In this document: positions 5,709-14,051 of the stretch, one piece after another | How positions within the stretch are numbered: the first letter of the stretch is position 1 | How the letters are laid out: each line of letters begins with the position of its first letter | Origin: Fimbriimonadaceae bacterium | Lineage (GTDB): Bacteria > Armatimonadota > Fimbriimonadia > Fimbriimonadales > Fimbriimonadaceae | Assembly (NCBI GenBank): GCA_019694835.1 | Contig: JAIBBE010000192.1 | Span: 1 to 23,057, forward strand | Direction: 5' to 3' | DNA length: 23,057 nt | Notes under the pieces: generated by a model | What the model was told of the DNA's origin: nothing | The model's database searches: none | Seen by the model: the letters and a program-made list of their open reading frames with translations, nothing else | Program-made: the position numbers and the translations under genes

Positions 5709-8165
5709 ATGCAGATAACCGAACACCGAACGGGAATACGCGGCCTTGCCGACCTACTGCTCTACGACTCCATGATCGACGATGGTGTGCTTCTGCTTCA
5801 GGACGGAGCGCTGCTCGCTGCCTGGAGCTTCCGGGGGCCGGACATGGCGTCGTCAACGCACGCCGAAATGGCGGCGCTCAGTGCTCGGTTAAACACCGTG
5901 CTGCGGTTGGGCAGCGGTTGGATGATTCAATGCGATGCGGTTCGCACGCAAGCCCCCGGGTATCCGAGGGCAGGCGCGTTCCCGGATCCTGTGACTGCCC
6001 TGATCGACGATGAACGCCGTGAGCAATTCATGGCGGAGGGCGTCCATTTCGAAAGCGAGTACTTCCTCGCGCTCACCTACCTGCCCCCTGAACAAACCGA
6101 GGAGCGGGCGAAAGGGTTCCTGTTCGATGGTCAGCGGCAGTTCAAGTCGGGTGCACAGAAGGCGCTGGATTACTTCAAGAGCCGAGTGGCCTCGTTCGAA
6201 GACCTTTTCAGCTCTCTTTTTCAGGTTCGACGGCTGCGAGCGAAAAGCTTCGTCGACGACGCGGGCTTCCCGCAGACCCATGATGGCCTTCTTCGGTACG
6301 TGCATCGCTGTGTCACCATGATTGACCACCCGATTGCGTTACCCGAGGTTCCGGCCTATCTATGTGACGTTCTTGGCTCGCAGGACCTGGTCGGAGGTAT
6401 CGCCCCGAAAATAGGGGACAAGCACCTCCGGGTGGTCGCGATTGACGGATTTCCTCGCCTTAGCTTCCCCGGTATTCTGGGGGCGCTCGACAACCTCGCG
6501 ATTGAATACCGCTGGCACACCCGAGCTATCCTGCTGGACCCTGAGGAAGCGCGTGGGCTGCTCGACAAGACGCGCCGGAAGTGGCGGTCCAAGATCCGCG
6601 GCTGGAAGGATCAATTGTTCCGGACGGAAACCGGGCCTGTAAACCTGTTCGCCCAGGAGATGGCGGCTGACGCTGAAGAGGCAATGAGCGTCGCGGCCTC
6701 CGGTGATGTCCACTTCTGTCTGTACACGACGCTGATCCTTTGCTTCGATCACGACGAAGCTCGGCTGGACGAGTCTGCTGCACTCGTAGTCAAGACGGTT
6801 CAGAATCTTGGGTTCGCGTGTAGGGTCGAGTCGGTCAATGCGCTCGATGCCTGGCGCGGAAGTCTGCCGGGAGACGGGTATCGAAATGCTCGACGCGTCA
6901 TCCTGCACACGCTGAATCTAGCCGACATGATGCCGATCACGGCTGTCTGGGCTGGCTCGAAGGCGAATCCATCACCGCTGATGCCGCGGGGCAGCCCTCC
7001 GCTCATGTACGCGGCCACGACGGGCGCTACGCCCTTCCGAGTGAACCTTCACGTGGGCGACCTTGGGCACACTCTTATGGTCGGGCCTCCCGGCGCGGGC
7101 AAGTCCACGTTCCTGGGAGCTCTTGCGGCGCAGTGGCTCCGGTATCCGCGCGCCCAGGTATTTGCGTTCGACAAGGGATACTCGCTCCTCGCCCTGACCG
7201 CTGCAGCCGGCGGCGAGTTCTACGACATCGGCGGAGAAAAGACGCACTGGGCGTTCTGCCCCCTTAAGGAGATCGACACGCCGTCAGATGTCGCATGGGC
7301 GGTCGATTGGCTCGAAGGGCTCTGCACGCTTCAGGACTTCAAGGTGACTCCCCGCGAGCGCAACGCCCTCGCTAATGCCGTGCTGCTTCTTCAGCACTCG
7401 CCGACGCGTACACTTACCGAGCTATCAGCGAACGTTCAGGACACCGAGATACGCGAGGCGCTTCAGTACTACACGCTCGCCGGCGCTATGGGACACCTGC
7501 TGGATGCCGACGAGGACATGCTCGGCAAGGGTCGGTTCCTAACTTTTGAGACCGAGCATCTGATGAACCTCGGCGAGAAGGCTGTCGTCGCGGTGCTGCT
7601 GTATTTGTTTCGCAGGATCGAGAAGAGGCTGGATGGATCGCCGACTCTGGTGCCGTTGGATGAGGCATGGGTCTACCTCCGGCATCCGCTCTTTCGTGAG
7701 CGGGTGCGGGATTGGTTGAAGACGCTGCGCAAGTTCAACGGCGCGGTCCTGCTGGCGACTCAGAACCTATCCGATATCTTCAACAGCCCGATCCGGGACG
7801 TGGTTCTGGAGTCCTGCCCGACGAAGATCCTTCTGCCGAATGCGGAAGCGGTGAACCCGGCCTCACGCCAGTTCTACGAGTCCATCGGCCTCAATGAACG
7901 CGAAATCGAGATGGTTCAGAAGAGCATCCCGAAGCGCCAGTATTACGTCGTCTCGCCTGTTGGCAGGCGGATGATCACCCTGGGCCTGGGTGGGGTAGCG
8001 CTCTCCTTCGTGGGAGTGAACGGGCGCGAGGAGCGAACGACGTTGGAAGAGGTCATCGATCGGTTCGGCGCCAGTTGGCCGGCCGAGTGGCTGCGAATGC
8101 GTGGCTTGTCAGACTGGGCAGAATACCTGGAACAGAAATTGAAGGAGGGTGGAAGCGCTTTATGA
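5709..8165 (+). CDS. trbE: TrbE, VirB4-type secretion ATPase
   Basis: The product has 818 residues, close to the size of other TrbE proteins. The start is ATG 5709 (AGGAAG upstream), five bases after trbD. The N-terminal CagE/VirB4 domain (about 1-420) begins ITEHRTGIRGLADLLLYDSM. The C-terminal AAA-like domain has Walker A GPPGAGKST at 459-467 (K465), Walker B LVPLDEAW with D651-E652, and the TQNLSDIFNS sensor segment. This ATPase drives pilus biogenesis at the inner membrane with TrbB and TrbD. The stop overlaps the trbJ start (ATGA), which indicates translational coupling. No truncation or missing motif is seen. A 317-residue open frame on the other strand over its 3' end is antisense and not a gene. 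Confidence 0.96.
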   Translation: MQITEHRTGIRGLADLLLYDSMIDDGVLLLQDGALLAAWSFRGPDMASSTHAEMAALSARLNTVLRLGSGWMIQCDAVRTQAPGYPRAGAFPDPVTALIDDERREQFMAEGVHFESEYFLALTYLPPEQTEERAKGFLFDGQRQFKSGAQKALDYFKSRVASFEDLFSSLFQVRRLRAKSFVDDAGFPQTHDGLLRYVHRCVTMIDHPIALPEVPAYLCDVLGSQDLVGGIAPKIGDKHLRVVAIDGFPRLSFPGILGALDNLAIEYRWHTRAILLDPEEARGLLDKTRRKWRSKIRGWKDQLFRTETGPVNLFAQEMAADAEEAMSVAASGDVHFCLYTTLILCFDHDEARLDESAALVVKTVQNLGFACRVESVNALDAWRGSLPGDGYRNARRVILHTLNLADMMPITAVWAGSKANPSPLMPRGSPPLMYAATTGATPFRVNLHVGDLGHTLMVGPPGAGKSTFLGALAAQWLRYPRAQVFAFDKGYSLLALTAAAGGEFYDIGGEKTHWAFCPLKEIDTPSDVAWAVDWLEGLCTLQDFKVTPRERNALANAVLLLQHSPTRTLTELSANVQDTEIREALQYYTLAGAMGHLLDADEDMLGKGRFLTFETEHLMNLGEKAVVAVLLYLFRRIEKRLDGSPTLVPLDEAWVYLRHPLFRERVRDWLKTLRKFNGAVLLATQNLSDIFNSPIRDVVLESCPTKILLPNAEAVNPASRQFYESIGLNEREIEMVQKSIPKRQYYVVSPVGRRMITLGLGGVALSFVGVNGREERTTLEEVIDRFGASWPAEWLRMRGLSDWAEYLEQKLKEGGSAL

Positions 8166-8878
8166 CTCGAAGAGGTTTGCTGCTGATGCTTGGTGGTGCC
8201 GCCATACCCACGAGTGGCCGTGCCGGCGTTCTTGTGGGACTCGCAACGGAGTGGACGCAACTCATGAACAACCTCCAACTCGTAAACGGATACATCCGCC
8301 AGGGTGAGGAGCTTAGGCAGAAGATCCTGATGGTGACGGATATGGCGAGGAACGCCGCGGAGTTGCCCATGCAGATCTTCGCCCCAATTATGGAGGACCT
8401 GAACGGCCTGAAGTCGATCGTGCAAAGCGGTAGGGCCCTGGCGTATTCGATGGCGAATCTCGATGCGGAGTTCAGCAACCGCTTCCGCGGCTACGGCTAT
8501 CGCGCGCGCACCTGGTTTCGAGACTATCGCGATTGGTCGCAAACCAGTCTCGACACAACGCTCGGGGCATTGCGCGCGGCGGGATTGCAGAGTCAACAGA
8601 TGCAAAGTGAGGAGGCCGTCCTGTCTGCTTTGCGAAACATGGCGCGGAGCAGCGACGGCCGAATGAAGGCTCTGCAGGTGGCGAACCAGATTCTCGAACA
8701 GCAGGTGCAACAACTCATGAAGCTGCGGCAACTCATGATGGCTGATCTGCAGAGCAAGCAGGCTTATCAGGCTGCCCAAATTCAGAAACAGGCTGCCGAA
8801 GAGGCAGGTACAGAGCGCTACTTCAAGTTCGACGGTCGCGCTGGAGATGGCCGCGGCTTTGAAGCCGGCAGACGATGA
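8162..8878 (+). CDS. trbJ: TrbJ, VirB5-like pilus-tip/minor component
   Basis: The product has 238 residues. The N-terminus MTRRGLLLMLGGAAIPTSGRAG is a signal peptide with a twin-arginine look (TRRGLLL). The mature part is helical and rich in Gln: TEWTQLMNNLQLVNGYIRQG, FSNRFRGYGYRARTWF, and a long C-terminal helix (about 155-215), the layout of TrbJ/VirB5 proteins. These are exported and found at the pilus tip or surface. The extreme C-terminus, residues 228-236, reads GDGRGFEAG and is repeated exactly at the end of the next gene product. The start overlaps the trbE stop. Family assignment rests on position and the N-terminal pattern. Confidence 0.88.
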   Translation: MTRRGLLLMLGGAAIPTSGRAGVLVGLATEWTQLMNNLQLVNGYIRQGEELRQKILMVTDMARNAAELPMQIFAPIMEDLNGLKSIVQSGRALAYSMANLDAEFSNRFRGYGYRARTWFRDYRDWSQTSLDTTLGALRAAGLQSQQMQSEEAVLSALRNMARSSDGRMKALQVANQILEQQVQQLMKLRQLMMADLQSKQAYQAAQIQKQAAEEAGTERYFKFDGRAGDGRGFEAGRR

Positions 8879-8885
8879 TGGAGGA

Positions 8886-9209
8886 ATGAGACGCACGTGC
8901 CTTCTGCTATCTGTTATTTTGCTGGCGGGCTGTACGCAGGAGCGTCCCAGTGAGATCGTGCAGCGCGTTCAGAACGCCGGTGCCGGAGATGTTCGTTCGG
9001 CTTCTCAGGAGTCGTTGGAGCAGTGGTTCCGTCAGCACCGAGATCTTGCGAACGACATCAAGGGTCGATGCGCGCCTATTCAACCAACTGCCCCTGCCAC
9101 CTGGGGCGACAGCACCGAGGGACGGGTCTGCAAAGCGGCAAGCGTGGCTTCGGTTTTCCAGTTCACGCCCCGCAAAGGCGACGGGCGCGGATTCGAGGCA
9201 GGCAAGTAA
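8886..9209 (+). CDS. EexN/TrbK-like entry-exclusion lipoprotein
   Basis: The product has 107 residues from ATG 8886, with GGAGG upstream. The first 16 residues are a lipoprotein signal, MRRTCLLLSVILLAGC, with the lipobox LAGC (C16). The mature part has the EexN pattern: a Trp-Phe near EQWFRQHRDLANDI, then KGRCAPI and RVCKAASVA, so two spaced Cys follow WF. In related systems this lipoprotein stops redundant conjugation between cells that already hold the element, and it occupies the trbK position between trbJ and trbL. The C-terminal residues 98-106, GDGRGFEAG, are identical to the C-terminal tail of TrbJ, but seven of nine codons differ at the third base. Assignment to EexN versus TrbK is uncertain. 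Confidence 0.75.
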   Translation: MRRTCLLLSVILLAGCTQERPSEIVQRVQNAGAGDVRSASQESLEQWFRQHRDLANDIKGRCAPIQPTAPATWGDSTEGRVCKAASVASVFQFTPRKGDGRGFEAGK

Positions 9210-9243
9210 CCCACCGGTCGTCCGGCCACTGGCTCTCTTCGCG

Positions 9244-10731
9244 GTGTTCGGCTTTCTTTTCCTGCTAACGTCCGAGTCGGCGTTCGCGCAAACGTCGCCG
9301 AGTGCGATGTTGGACCAATACCGGGCCGTTCGCGGCACTTGGCTTTCGACAGCGGCGACCTACGCGAATCGTCTGTTCGGTCTCCTGGCGCTGATTGAGT
9401 TCGCATGGACGGGCGCGATCCTTGTGCTGGAGCGGACTGACCTTCAAGGTTGGACGGCCGCGCTGATCCGAAAGATGATGTTCATCGGCGCGTTCTTTGC
9501 GTTGCTGAACTTCGGTGCTGATTGGATCCCACGCATTATCGAGAGCTTTCAGATCGTGGGACAATCCGCGTCCGGCTTGTCGTCGTTGGCGCCGACCGAC
9601 GTTCTCGTCCGCGGACTGAACATCGCTGGCAACCTGCTCACAGGGGCTGCGAACTCCGGCTGGATGAGCTCCTTTGGGACGGCTCTCGCGCTTGTCTTCG
9701 CTGCACTCTTGGCATTCCTGGCTTTTCTGGGGCTGACCATTCAGCTTGTTGTCACACTGGTCGAGAGCTACCTGGTAGTCGGCGCGGGGTTCATCTTCCT
9801 TGGCTTTGGCGGCTCACGGTGGACGGCTCCGTACGTCGAGCGGTACATCTCATTTGCCGTGTCAACCGGTGTGAAGGTGATGGTGCTCTACCTCCTACTA
9901 GGGGCGGGGATGGCCCTAACCAACACCTGGGAAGGCGCGGCCATGGCTATCCCCACAAGCGCATCTCCAGCGATTGATGCTCTCGATATCGCGTCATCGG
10001 CTGTAATCCTCCTGATGATCTGCTGGAATGCGCCTAAGCTGGCCGCGAGCGTTCTGGGCGGATCGCCCTCGTTCACCGGAGGCGATGCGGTGAGCACTGC
10101 CGGCGGATTGGCTCAGGGAGCCCTACTGGTAGGCGCTGCTGCAGCGGGAGGCGTTGCGCTCGGAGCCAAGATGCTGGCGGCGAAGGGCGGGGCGATGGGC
10201 ACCAGTCAAGCCGCCGGACTTGGCTCGGGAGGTTCATCGGCTGGCTGGTTTGGTGGCGGGTCTGGGCCTCCTGGGCCTGGCGGAGTGAACTGTCCTCCTC
10301 CTGGAGGCGGACCTCAGCCTCGTGGCGGCGGCGGAGGTGCTGCAGCCTCCCTTGGAGCCAACGGGCACCTCGCTCCGCCCTCGAATGGGGGTTCGACTCA
10401 GGCCGGTGACAGCGCGCAGCGACCCGTGGAACCGGCGACTTCGGAATCGAGCGGTTCGGCGAGCGAGTCGAGTTCCCGCCAACGGAACGACGCTTCGTCG
10501 CACGCAAGCCGTCCGGATGTCTCAGACGCATCGCGTCAGGTGAGCCCACCCAGTGCGGAATCGCGACGCGGGCGCCCGGGGCGCATGGCTCAAGCGAGCG
10601 ATGCCTCAAGTGAACTTTCGCGGCGACTGGCCGTGGGGACACAGTTCGTGCGCATGGCTCGCTCCGCCATTCCGCCGGATCACGCTCCGCATAGCGCGCC
10701 GCCCGCGCTGCGAACGGAAGGTGAAGAGTGA
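9244..10731 (+). CDS. trbL: TrbL, VirB6-like polytopic membrane protein
   Basis: The conserved product begins with a hydrophobic lead, FGFLFLLTSESAFAQTSPS, then several transmembrane segments over about 40-300 and a long Gly/Ser/Pro-rich, probably disordered, C-terminal tail (about 325-495). This is the TrbL/VirB6 layout: a multispanning inner-membrane channel component with a cytoplasmic tail. The start is a problem. There is no ATG, GTG or TTG with a ribosome-binding site after the lipoprotein stop at 9209; GTG 9244 is the first standard candidate and gives a short signal peptide without basic residues. Non-standard CTG 9229 or coupling through the TAA are alternatives. A longer frame from GTG 8950 overlaps the lipoprotein gene and is not protein-like. 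The stop overlaps a GTG of trbF. Confidence 0.85.
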   Translation: MFGFLFLLTSESAFAQTSPSAMLDQYRAVRGTWLSTAATYANRLFGLLALIEFAWTGAILVLERTDLQGWTAALIRKMMFIGAFFALLNFGADWIPRIIESFQIVGQSASGLSSLAPTDVLVRGLNIAGNLLTGAANSGWMSSFGTALALVFAALLAFLAFLGLTIQLVVTLVESYLVVGAGFIFLGFGGSRWTAPYVERYISFAVSTGVKVMVLYLLLGAGMALTNTWEGAAMAIPTSASPAIDALDIASSAVILLMICWNAPKLAASVLGGSPSFTGGDAVSTAGGLAQGALLVGAAAAGGVALGAKMLAAKGGAMGTSQAAGLGSGGSSAGWFGGGSGPPGPGGVNCPPPGGGPQPRGGGGGAAASLGANGHLAPPSNGGSTQAGDSAQRPVEPATSESSGSASESSSRQRNDASSHASRPDVSDASRQVSPPSAESRRGRPGRMAQASDASSELSRRLAVGTQFVRMARSAIPPDHAPHSAPPALRTEGEE

Positions 10732-10745
10732 CAAGGAGAGGCAAC

Positions 10746-11486
10746 GTGGCTTCAGAAGCAGTACAGCGGCTTGTTACGGTCGATACGCCCGAGATCGAGA
10801 GCGTGAACGAGGCCGCCCCAAGAACAACGAAACCGGAAACGGGTTTGAATCCGTATATCGCAGCCAGGCGTGAGTGGGACGAACGCTATGGTGACCTGAT
10901 TTCCCGCGCGAGGAACTGGCGCTTGGCTGCCTTCCTCGCGCTCGGTATCGCCGTGATCGAGACCGGTGGTCTGATTGCCCTGTCGATGCGCTCGAAGGTG
11001 GTGCCGTTCGTGGTCGCCGTGGATAGCCTGGATCGGGTGGTCGCTTCCGGCACAGCCGATCAGGTATCCGCCGCGGATGACCGGCTCAAACGAGCCGCGC
11101 TGGTGCAGTGGGTCAGCGACTGGCGAGTTGTCACGACAGACGGCGTTGCGCAGCGAAAGGCGATTGACCGCGTGTACTCGATGATCGGCCGAGGAACTCC
11201 GGCCCAGGTTCAGGTGAGCGAATACTACCGAAACGATCCGCCATACAAGCGGGCGCAAACCCAGATGGTGAGCGTGGATGTGAACGCGGTCTATTCGAGC
11301 AGCGACAAGACATGGGAACTGGAATGGGTCGAAGTCGCTCGCGGCCTTACGGGAGATGTGCAGTCGGAGCAGCGCTGGAAAGGCTCGTTCACGGTGGCCG
11401 TAAATCCCCCATCCGATGAGCGACTGGCCCGTGTGAATCCTCTCGGACTGTATGTCACGAGTTTAAGTTGGTCGAAGGTGCTGTGA
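10746..11486 (+). CDS. trbF: TrbF, VirB8-like bitopic inner-membrane protein
   Basis: The product has 246 residues from GTG 10746, which follows AAGGAGAG; an earlier GTG at 10728 overlaps the trbL stop. The sequence matches TrbF: NPYIAARREWDERYGDLI before a single transmembrane helix (about 57-79), then the periplasmic VirB8-like domain with WVSDWRVVTTD, IDRVYSMIG and VSEYYRND, ending in NPLGLYVTSLSWSKVL. VirB8 proteins scaffold the inner-membrane complex and contact TrbG and TrbI homologues. The gene is followed after 14 bp by trbG. No anomalies are seen. Confidence 0.93.
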   Translation: MASEAVQRLVTVDTPEIESVNEAAPRTTKPETGLNPYIAARREWDERYGDLISRARNWRLAAFLALGIAVIETGGLIALSMRSKVVPFVVAVDSLDRVVASGTADQVSAADDRLKRAALVQWVSDWRVVTTDGVAQRKAIDRVYSMIGRGTPAQVQVSEYYRNDPPYKRAQTQMVSVDVNAVYSSSDKTWELEWVEVARGLTGDVQSEQRWKGSFTVAVNPPSDERLARVNPLGLYVTSLSWSKVL

Positions 11487-11500
11487 GAGGTGGAACAACA

Positions 11501-12619
11501 ATGATCAGACGATTTCTTGGCCTCACCGCGATGGCTCTCAGCATTGCGGTCGTGCAGGTCTCCGCTCAGAAGAAAGACGGCCGAACGCCGCCCGTGGTCA
11601 AGCGACGTCCGCCTGGTCAACCTGCACCCAAGGCAGCGGTTCCGAACCCTGAACAGTATCCCTTCGGTCAGCTCATCCAGACGCTCAGCTCTGACTCGGT
11701 CTCAACTGGGACCCTTCCGGGCAGCTCTGCCGTCGCCGCACCGACAGCGGGATCTAGGTCGGACGTACCGGCCGACTATCGACCGGCCAAGGACATCGCG
11801 CTTCCGACAGCTGCCCAATCCGCCCTGACGGTCGCCAAAGGCTGGATGGCCGAGAAGCAGGCCCCCGCGCCGGGTGCTGATGGCCGCGTCCTGTACACCT
11901 ATGGCGCTGGCATGCCGACGGTAGTGTGCGCACCGATGCGTGTCTGCGTCGTCGAGCTCGAGGCAGGCGAGCATCTTTCCGGCGAGCCGCACGTCGGCGA
12001 TTCGGTGCGGTGGGTGATCTCCCCGGCTCTGGCTGGGAGCGGCAGGCAGGAGACACCGATGCTGGTGATCAAGCCGAAGCAGGCAGGTCTCGACACGACG
12101 CTGCTGATTACGACGGATCGGCGAGCGTACTACTTGCGGCTCGTTTCCAAACCCGACGACTATCTTGCGCGCGTTGCCTTCGCCTATCCGGAAGAGGAAG
12201 TGAACCGGTGGAAGGCCCACATGGTGGAACAGGAGGCAAGACGTAAGGAGGAGTTCGAGGCTTCTCAGATCACTCCAGTGGAATCCATCGAGGCGCTCTA
12301 TTTCGACTACCGGATTATTGGTGGGGATCAGAACATGCGCCCGATCCGCGTGGTGGACGATGGCAGAAAGACGTATCTGCAAATGACACCGAATGCCGCG
12401 GCCCGCGAGTTGCCCACGTTGGTGATCGTGGGGCCGAAGGGACCGGAGATGGTGAACTACCGGGTGAAGGGCGACATGTACGTCGTCGACCGGCTGTTTG
12501 AACGCGGGGCTTTGATCCTGGGAGCTGGCAAGCAGGCTCGCAAGGCAGAGATTGTTCGAGGGACGTTCAAGGGCAAGGTCAAGGGGGACCCCTACACGCG
12601 GCCGGAGGGGCGGAAATGA
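11501..12619 (+). CDS. trbG: TrbG, VirB9/CagX-like outer-membrane core component
   Basis: The product has 372 residues from ATG 11501, with GAGAGGTGG upstream. It has a signal peptide MIRRFLGLTAMALSIAVVQVSAQ, a Pro-rich linker (about 25-100), and the VirB9 domain: YTYGAGMPTVVCAPMRVCVV, the N-terminal beta domain, RAYYLRLVSKPDDYLARVAF in the middle, and YFDYRIIGGDQNMRPIRVVDDG at the start of the C-terminal domain. VirB9 proteins join VirB10 and a small lipoprotein in the outer-membrane core complex. No TrbH/VirB7-type lipoprotein gene lies between this gene and trbI, where RP4 has one. The stop overlaps the trbI start (ATGA). It is longer than RP4 TrbG because of the linker. Confidence 0.94.
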   Translation: MIRRFLGLTAMALSIAVVQVSAQKKDGRTPPVVKRRPPGQPAPKAAVPNPEQYPFGQLIQTLSSDSVSTGTLPGSSAVAAPTAGSRSDVPADYRPAKDIALPTAAQSALTVAKGWMAEKQAPAPGADGRVLYTYGAGMPTVVCAPMRVCVVELEAGEHLSGEPHVGDSVRWVISPALAGSGRQETPMLVIKPKQAGLDTTLLITTDRRAYYLRLVSKPDDYLARVAFAYPEEEVNRWKAHMVEQEARRKEEFEASQITPVESIEALYFDYRIIGGDQNMRPIRVVDDGRKTYLQMTPNAAARELPTLVIVGPKGPEMVNYRVKGDMYVVDRLFERGALILGAGKQARKAEIVRGTFKGKVKGDPYTRPEGRK

Positions 12620-13965
12620 AGGACATCCACTCGCCCAGTGGCATTGACCTCTATCCGGAGCCACCCAACCCGGTTCGGCTGAGCAGGCGGGCCGGCATCA
12701 TCGGTCTTGTGATCGTAACTGCCGTAGTCGCGCTGGTGGGGTACGGCATTGCGACTCGACGGCAACGGACGGCTGCTGCAATCGAGCGGTCGGATCCTTC
12801 GAAACTGACGGCCGCAAGTGAGGCAGGAAGAGTGATCGCAGCGGAGGTGCCGGTGCGGGGCATCAGTTTGACGGCTACTCCACCGATTGCCGCTGAACAG
12901 CAGCTTGAGGCGCCAGAGCAACCGCCTTCCAAAGCGGTGTCTCCAGGTGGTGCTGCCCCGATGCGCCAGTATGCGCAGGTTCCGCCTCCACCGCCCGTCC
13001 GGGAATTAAGCCCCGAGGAAAAGGCGTTGGCGGCCGCCTATCGCCAGGAACTCGAGGCGCTGGCGGCGCCTACTGCTACAGGCGGTGGGTCCTACGCGGC
13101 TCCGCGGATCGGCGGCAGCGCGCTCCCAAGCCGCGAAGGCGACATCGAACAAATGAGGGCGCTTCTTCAGGCAATGCAAGGTCCGGCCGGGCAGCGGGCG
13201 GCGGTCGACATTGCTGGCGTGAGCAATGCGATCCGATCAAGTGCAGCCGGTGGCGACTCGAACAATGACGACTATGAGGAGCAGAACATGCAGGACCGGA
13301 AGTCCGCATTTCTGGCGAGTGCTCGTGCGGATTCGAAAGACAACTACACGAAAGCATCACGTCTGCGGCCGCTCAGCAAGTTCGAGATCAAAGCCGGTTG
13401 GGATATCCCGGCTGTGCTTGAGCAGGCGCTGAACTCCGATCTTCCTGGTGAAATCCGCGCTTTGGTTAGGGAGAACGTGTACGACACCGCTTCCGGGAAC
13501 TACCTGCTGATTCCACAAGGCTCACGACTCGTGGGCATCTATGATTCCCGCATCGCGTACGCGCAGGATGCGGTTACCGTCGTTTGGAAACGTGTCATCT
13601 TCCCGGACGGCTCGTCCATCAACCTCGAAGGAATGGCCGGGCAAGACGCTCAAGGACGCGCCGGATTGCGGCATGACGTGGACAACCACTATCGACGACT
13701 GATCGGCTTCGCTCTCCTGACCAGCGGCTTTAGCGCGGCGTTCCGCCTTTCGCAGTCGAGTCGGGGTAGCGTGTTGGGGTATCCATCCGCCGCAGAAACC
13801 GCAGGAAGTGCCGTGGGATCGGAACTATCCAGGCTGGGCGCCGACGTTACCCGCCGGAACCTGAATGTCCAGCCGACGATCAAGGTGCCGGTGGGTTTCC
13901 GCTTCAACGTTCGGGTGAACCGGGACCTGCTCTTCGAGGGGCCGTACCGTCCTTACCGAATGTAA
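12616..13965 (+). CDS. trbI: TrbI, VirB10-like envelope-spanning protein
   Basis: The product has 449 residues. A short cytoplasmic N-terminus (SGIDLYPEPPNPVRLSRRAG) leads into one transmembrane helix (about 29-50), then a Pro-rich periplasmic linker. The conserved TrbI/VirB10 C-terminal domain starts near LSKFEIKAGWDIPAVLEQAL and continues through LLIPQGSRLVGIYDS, WKRVIFPDGSSINLEGM and NHYRRLIGFALLTSG to the end. This protein spans the periplasm and forms the outer-membrane channel with TrbG. It is the last gene of the trb operon; the next gene starts 86 bp later under its own likely control region. An ATGA overlap couples it to trbG. Confidence 0.95.
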   Translation: MKDIHSPSGIDLYPEPPNPVRLSRRAGIIGLVIVTAVVALVGYGIATRRQRTAAAIERSDPSKLTAASEAGRVIAAEVPVRGISLTATPPIAAEQQLEAPEQPPSKAVSPGGAAPMRQYAQVPPPPPVRELSPEEKALAAAYRQELEALAAPTATGGGSYAAPRIGGSALPSREGDIEQMRALLQAMQGPAGQRAAVDIAGVSNAIRSSAAGGDSNNDDYEEQNMQDRKSAFLASARADSKDNYTKASRLRPLSKFEIKAGWDIPAVLEQALNSDLPGEIRALVRENVYDTASGNYLLIPQGSRLVGIYDSRIAYAQDAVTVVWKRVIFPDGSSINLEGMAGQDAQGRAGLRHDVDNHYRRLIGFALLTSGFSAAFRLSQSSRGSVLGYPSAAETAGSAVGSELSRLGADVTRRNLNVQPTIKVPVGFRFNVRVNRDLLFEGPYRPYRM

Positions 13966-13969
13966 GGTG

Positions 13970-14030
13970 TTGACTCGGTTTCCGCGCGCAACTGATTGAT
14001 GTTACGGTATGTCTTGTACGATCTACATCA
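13970..14030 (+). promoter_or_regulatory. Putative control region of the tandem ribbon-helix-helix gene
   Basis: TTGACT (13970-13975) resembles a -35 but has no convincing -10 at 16-18 bp. An alternative pair is TTGATG (13996-14001) and TACGAT (14017-14022), with a 15-bp gap. TGATGT (13997-14002) and ACATCA (14025-14030) are perfect inverted copies flanking it, as expected for an operator. CTTGTAC (14013-14019) repeats part of the trbB operator. Confidence 0.3.
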
Positions 14031-14051
14031 CTCGGTGGTGCAGCGGAGCCT

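Noticed and set aside
7943..8896. 317-residue open frame on the minus strand
   Set aside because: Antisense to trbE and trbJ, which have clear family motifs; Leu/His/Arg-rich shadow translation.
8950..9243. N-terminal extension of TrbL from GTG 8950
   Set aside because: It overlaps the lipoprotein gene in another frame and reads as unstructured, Arg/Ser-rich sequence; no ribosome-binding site.
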